From the NCBI RefSeq assembly GCF_025822605.1, contig NZ_JACKTY010000040.1, positions 62,187 to 126,186 of the forward strand: a DNA stretch of 64,000 nt, written 5' to 3'. Source of the DNA: Mycolicibacterium komossense (lineage in GTDB: Bacteria > Actinomycetota > Actinomycetes > Mycobacteriales > Mycobacteriaceae). The notes below the pieces were generated by a model, which worked only from the letters and a program-made list of their open reading frames with translations, did no database searches and was not told the origin of the DNA. Position numbers and translations under genes: made by a program. Positions 60,525-64,000 of this stretch are shown here, in pieces. The first letter of the stretch is position 1. Each line of letters starts with the position of its first letter.

Positions 60525-61811
60525 GTGACTCACACACGTCTGTGGACCGCAGCGGTAGCAGTTCTCGCCTTCATCCTCGCCGCGTGCGGTGGAGGAGGTA
60601 GCTCCTCCGAGTCCAGCGGGCCCACCAAGATCGTGGTGTGGCACGGCTACCAGGACACCGAGGGTGACGCCTTCAAGGCCTTGATCGCGCAGTACAACAA
60701 GGAGCACACCGACGTCGAGGTCTCGGAGCTGTACTCCAGCAACGATCAGGTATTACAGAAGGTGCTGACCGCTGTCCGCGGGAACAGCGCACCGGACGTG
60801 GCCTACATGTTCGGCTCGTGGTCGCCGAACATCGCCAAGATCCCGCAGGTGGTCGACATGGCCAAGGAAGTATCCGACCCCGACTGGAAATGGGACGACT
60901 TCTATCAGTCCGAGCGGACCGCGGCCACCGTGGGCGACAAGATCGTCGGCGTGCCCGCCCTGGTCGACAACCTGGCGATCGTCTACAACAAGAAGCTGTT
61001 CGCCGACGCCGGCATCGAACCGCCGACGCCAACCTGGACCTGGGACGACTTCCGCTCCGCCGCTGCCAAGCTGACCGATGCATCAAAGGGCCAGTACGGC
61101 TGGCTGATTCCCGCCGACGGCAGCGAGGACACCGTCTGGCATTACCTGCCGATGCTGTGGGAGGCCGGCGGGAGCATCCTCAACTCCGACAACACCAAGG
61201 CGGCGTTCAATTCTGAAGCAGGCATCAAGGCGCTGACCGTGCTGCAGCAGATGGCGGTCAACGACAAGTCGCTGTACCTCGACACCACGAACGAGAACGG
61301 CCCCAAGCTGATGAACAGCGGCAAGATCGGCATGCTGGTCACCGGGCCGTGGGACCTGGCGTCGCTGTCGGATATCGAGTACGGCGTGCAGATCATGCCC
61401 ACCTTCGCCGGCTCGAGCGGCGCGCACCAGACGATCTCCGGGCCCGACAACTGGGTGGTGTTCGACAACGGCGACAAGAAAAAGCAAGCGGCCATCGACT
61501 TCGTGAAATGGCTGACCGCGCCTGAGCAGGTCAAGTCCTTCTCGTTGGCCACCGGCGACCTGCCCACCCGCCTCTCGGTCGGCCAGGACAAGTCGGTGCT
61601 CGACCAGCTCAACCAGAAACTGCCCGGCAGCGCCACTTTCGTCGAGAATCTGTCCAACGTGAAAACCGTCAGGCCCACCGTCGAGCAGTACCCGGACATC
61701 TCCGAAGCCCTGGGTCAGGCGATCATGTCCGTCATGCTCGGTGAGGCGCAGCCAGCGGACGCCTTGGGCAAAGCAGCGCAGGCCACCGACGACGCGCTGG
61801 CCGGAAAGTAG
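60525..61811 (+). CDS. ABC transporter sugar-binding lipoprotein (CUT1)
   Basis: 428 residues from a GTG, with GAGGAG 9 nt upstream. Lipobox ILAAC with lipidated Cys21, then a Gly/Ser linker. The extracellular-solute-binding family 1 fold is shown by KIVVWHGYQDTEGDAFKALI, RGNSAPDVAYMFGSW, VGVPALVDNLAIVYNKKLFA and GKIGMLVTGPWDLA. It captures an oligosaccharide or glycoside outside the membrane and delivers it to the permeases encoded downstream. Confidence 0.95.
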   Translation: MTHTRLWTAAVAVLAFILAACGGGGSSSESSGPTKIVVWHGYQDTEGDAFKALIAQYNKEHTDVEVSELYSSNDQVLQKVLTAVRGNSAPDVAYMFGSWSPNIAKIPQVVDMAKEVSDPDWKWDDFYQSERTAATVGDKIVGVPALVDNLAIVYNKKLFADAGIEPPTPTWTWDDFRSAAAKLTDASKGQYGWLIPADGSEDTVWHYLPMLWEAGGSILNSDNTKAAFNSEAGIKALTVLQQMAVNDKSLYLDTTNENGPKLMNSGKIGMLVTGPWDLASLSDIEYGVQIMPTFAGSSGAHQTISGPDNWVVFDNGDKKKQAAIDFVKWLTAPEQVKSFSLATGDLPTRLSVGQDKSVLDQLNQKLPGSATFVENLSNVKTVRPTVEQYPDISEALGQAIMSVMLGEAQPADALGKAAQATDDALAGK

Positions 61812-61819
61812 AGCACACT

Positions 61820-62722
61820 ATGCCAACCCAGCCATCGTTCCTCCGCCGCTTCGGCGACTCGGAGAGCGTGACGGGGTGGGTGCTGGCCAGTCCGGCGGTA
61901 ATCCTCATCGGTGTCTTCGGGCTGCTTCCGGTGCTGATGTCGCTACAGCTGTCGTTCCAGCATTCCGATCTGCTCACCCCGGAGACGCCATGGGTCGGGC
62001 TGGACAACTACCGGAAGCTCGCCGACGATCCCGTGTTCACCCAGTCGATCAAGAACACCATCATTTATACGGCGCTCTTCGTGCCAGGCACCATGATCGT
62101 CGGGTTGTTGGTTGCCGCGGCGATGAACCGCTCAGTGCGCTTCATCTCGGTGTACCGGACCGCGGCGTACATCACGATGGCCGTGTCGACAATCTCTCAG
62201 GGCATCATCTTCCTCTGGCTGACCGATCGGGATTACGGCCTGGTGAACGCCGCACTCAACTCGGTGGGCATCCCGTCGCAGCCGTTCCTGGCCTCGCCGT
62301 CACAGGCCCTGTTCGTGATCGTGGCAATGACGATCTGGGGCTGGACGGGCTTCTCGGTGATCGTCTATCTGGCTGCGCTGCAAGGCGTTCCAGCCGAGCT
62401 CCATGAGGCAGCCGCGATCGACGGCGCCAGCGCGTTCACCCGGTTTCGCACCATCACGGTGCCGCTACTCGGGCCGGCGAATCTCTTCCTGCTGGTCTGG
62501 CTGACGATCAACGCACTGCAGCTGTTCGACGAGGTCTATGTCACCACCCGTGGCGGTCCACTGCGCGCCACGACGGTGATCGTCTACTACCTGTGGGATC
62601 GAGCCTTCATCCATTTCGACGCCGGCTATGCGGCGGCGATGGCCTATGCGCTGTTCGTCGTCATTCTGATCGTCACCGCGGTCCAGTTCCGGGTCGCCCG
62701 CCGATATGTGCACTACTCATGA
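61820..62722 (+). CDS. ABC sugar transporter permease, MalF/UgpA-like
   Basis: 300 residues with six membrane helices and the EAA loop ELHEAAAIDGASAFTRFRTITVP (shown as ELHEAAAIDGASAF and RFRTITVPLL). It begins 8 nt after the binding-protein stop. Its stop overlaps the next permease start (ATGA), giving a MalF/MalG-type pair. Confidence 0.95.
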   Translation: MPTQPSFLRRFGDSESVTGWVLASPAVILIGVFGLLPVLMSLQLSFQHSDLLTPETPWVGLDNYRKLADDPVFTQSIKNTIIYTALFVPGTMIVGLLVAAAMNRSVRFISVYRTAAYITMAVSTISQGIIFLWLTDRDYGLVNAALNSVGIPSQPFLASPSQALFVIVAMTIWGWTGFSVIVYLAALQGVPAELHEAAAIDGASAFTRFRTITVPLLGPANLFLLVWLTINALQLFDEVYVTTRGGPLRATTVIVYYLWDRAFIHFDAGYAAAMAYALFVVILIVTAVQFRVARRYVHYS

Positions 62723-63639
62723 CCACCACCGAGCTCCCTGATGCCGAGATGACCGAGCCGCAAGCACAGTCGCCGCGCGGCCGTCGACAGTTCCGGCCGC
62801 CCTTCAGGCTTCCCTTCTCCGCCTGGCATCTCGTACTCGTCCCCATCGCGTTCCTTCTGATCGTTCCACTGCTGTGGATGCTCATCACGTCGCTGGAGAC
62901 CCAGGGCGAGGCGAACCACTTTCCCCCGATTCTGTTCCCCGAACACCCGAAATTCGACAACTACTCCGAGGCATGGGCCGAGGCGCCGTTCGGGCACTTC
63001 TTCATCAACAGCGCGGTCGTCACACTGGTGGTGCTGATCAGCAATCTGATCATCTGCAGCCTGGCCGGTTACGCGTTCGCCCGGATCAGATTCCTCGGCC
63101 GCGGAGCGCTTTTCGTGACATTGATGGCCACTCTGATGGTGCCGTTCCAGGTAACCATGATTCCGGTGTTCCTGATCGTGAAATGGTTCGGCGAAAACGT
63201 CTGGGCAGGGCTCGGCATCGACCACATCGGCGCGCTGATGCTGCCCAACCTGGCGACGGCCTTCGGCATCTTCTTCCTTCGGCAGTTCTTCCTCACTGTC
63301 CCCGTGGAATTGGAGGAAGCTGCCAGGGTGGACGGTACCTCCCGGATCGGCGTGCTGTTCAAGATCGTGTTGCCGCTGTCGCTGCCCGCGCTGTCGACGC
63401 TGGCGGCACTGACAGTCCTGACGTCCTGGAATGACTTCCTGTGGCCGTTGATCGTCATCACCTCGCACGATCAGATGACGATTCCGTTGGGGCTCACCTA
63501 CTTCCAAGGCGCGCATTTCGTGAAGTGGCCGCTGCTGATGGCGGCCAACGTGATGAGCCTGCTGCCGATGCTGCTGGTATTCATCGGCGCGCAAAAGTAT
63601 TTCGTTCAATCAGTGGCCAGCACAGGCCTGAAGGGCTGA
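62719..63639 (+). CDS. ABC sugar transporter permease, MalG/UgpE-like
   Basis: 306 residues from the ATG at 62719; the frame upstream lies over the other permease gene. A hydrophilic N-terminus of about 35 residues precedes six helices; the EAA loop is ELEEAARVDGTSRIGVLFKI. Forms the membrane channel with the preceding permease. Confidence 0.95.
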   Translation: MTTTELPDAEMTEPQAQSPRGRRQFRPPFRLPFSAWHLVLVPIAFLLIVPLLWMLITSLETQGEANHFPPILFPEHPKFDNYSEAWAEAPFGHFFINSAVVTLVVLISNLIICSLAGYAFARIRFLGRGALFVTLMATLMVPFQVTMIPVFLIVKWFGENVWAGLGIDHIGALMLPNLATAFGIFFLRQFFLTVPVELEEAARVDGTSRIGVLFKIVLPLSLPALSTLAALTVLTSWNDFLWPLIVITSHDQMTIPLGLTYFQGAHFVKWPLLMAANVMSLLPMLLVFIGAQKYFVQSVASTGLKG

Positions 63640-63642
63640 CAG

Positions 63643-64000
63643 ATGGCGCAAGTGGAGTTCTGTGATGTCACCCGTCGCTACCCGGGTGAGGACACGGCGG
63701 CGCTCAAGAACCTCAATCTGACGGTGGCCGACGGCGAATTCCTGATTCTGGTCGGGCCGTCGGGCTGCGGTAAGAGCACCGCACTGCGGCTCCTGGCCGG
63801 TTTGGACAAGCCGACCTCGGGAGAGATCAAAATCGCCGGAACTACCGTGAATCGGCTGGGACCTGGGCAGCGGGACATCGCCATGGTCTTCCAGAACTAC
63901 GCGCTCTATCCGCATATGACGGTGTACGCGAACCTGGCCTACGGGCTGCGTCAGCGTAAGACGCCGAAGCGCGAGATCGAGCAGCGTGTCCGCGACACCG
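63643..64000 (+). CDS. ABC sugar transporter ATPase (MsmK/UgpC-like), 3' end cut by window edge
   Basis: 119 residues in the window. Walker A GPSGCGKST (about 40-48), Q-loop VFQNYALYPHMTVYANLAYG. The signature and Walker B lie beyond the edge. It starts 3 nt after the permease stop, closing a binding protein-permease-permease-ATPase operon. Confidence 0.94.
   Translation, partial: MAQVEFCDVTRRYPGEDTAALKNLNLTVADGEFLILVGPSGCGKSTALRLLAGLDKPTSGEIKIAGTTVNRLGPGQRDIAMVFQNYALYPHMTVYANLAYGLRQRKTPKREIEQRVRDT

Overview
The window looks like chromosomal DNA from an environmental, probably fast-growing mycobacterium (Mycolicibacterium or a close actinobacterial relative). The pointers are uniformly high GC by eye, many GTG starts, stop/start overlaps (GTGA, ATGA), a complete yrbE-mce operon, F420-type LLM enzymes, a GjpA/PE-PGRS-like secreted protein and several mycobacterium-style lipoproteins. 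No rRNA, tRNA, CRISPR array or intact insertion sequence was seen. Both edges cut genes: an acyl-CoA synthetase on the left and an ABC ATPase on the right.

Region 1 (1-20870) is mostly on the minus strand. A LuxR-type regulator with an NB-ARC ATPase lies upstream of an eight-gene mce importer operon (yrbEA, yrbEB, mceA-F). Directly downstream, on the same strand, is a seven-gene catabolic operon: P450, 3Fe-4S ferredoxin, LLM flavin/F420 enzyme, NTF2-like protein, alpha/beta hydrolase, DUF1028 protein and M20 amidohydrolase, followed by a TetR gene. The promoter regions of both operons carry the same element of about 46 bp, with three conserved blocks at identical spacing. This suggests that uptake and breakdown of one lipid-like substrate are controlled together.

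Region 2 (20871-34603) is a mixed accessory stretch: a membrane protein with a degenerate GGDEF domain, a LysR-MFS pair with matching T-N11-A boxes, DUF427, a TetR beside an epoxide hydrolase/LLM pair, small secreted and hypothetical proteins, another MFS exporter, and a GjpA-like gene flanked by decayed IS5-type and IS256-type transposase fragments.

Region 3 (34604-51780) is a two-armed catabolic locus. The minus arm encodes an NMT1/taurine-type ABC importer, a flavin monooxygenase and a three-subunit molybdenum hydroxylase. The plus arm encodes an aldehyde dehydrogenase, an MFS importer, a second flavin monooxygenase, a cupin, an ACMSD-type amidohydrolase and an Old Yellow Enzyme homologue. 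A GAF-PucR regulator sits at the divergence point, and dyads are visible in the promoters. The gene set suggests degradation of a hydroxylated aromatic or N-heterocycle; the substrate is not known.

Region 4 (51781-57203) holds signalling and household genes: a NarL-type response regulator, a stand-alone receiver, a histidine kinase, a STAS protein, an isochorismatase-like hydrolase, an SGNH hydrolase and a small membrane protein. Region 5 (57210-64000) is a carbohydrate locus: PfkB kinase, GH4 glycosidase, SIS protein and a CUT1 ABC importer. Its promoters share TGCGCA dyads, one of them a perfect 13-bp-arm palindrome. The cognate regulator is not in the window.
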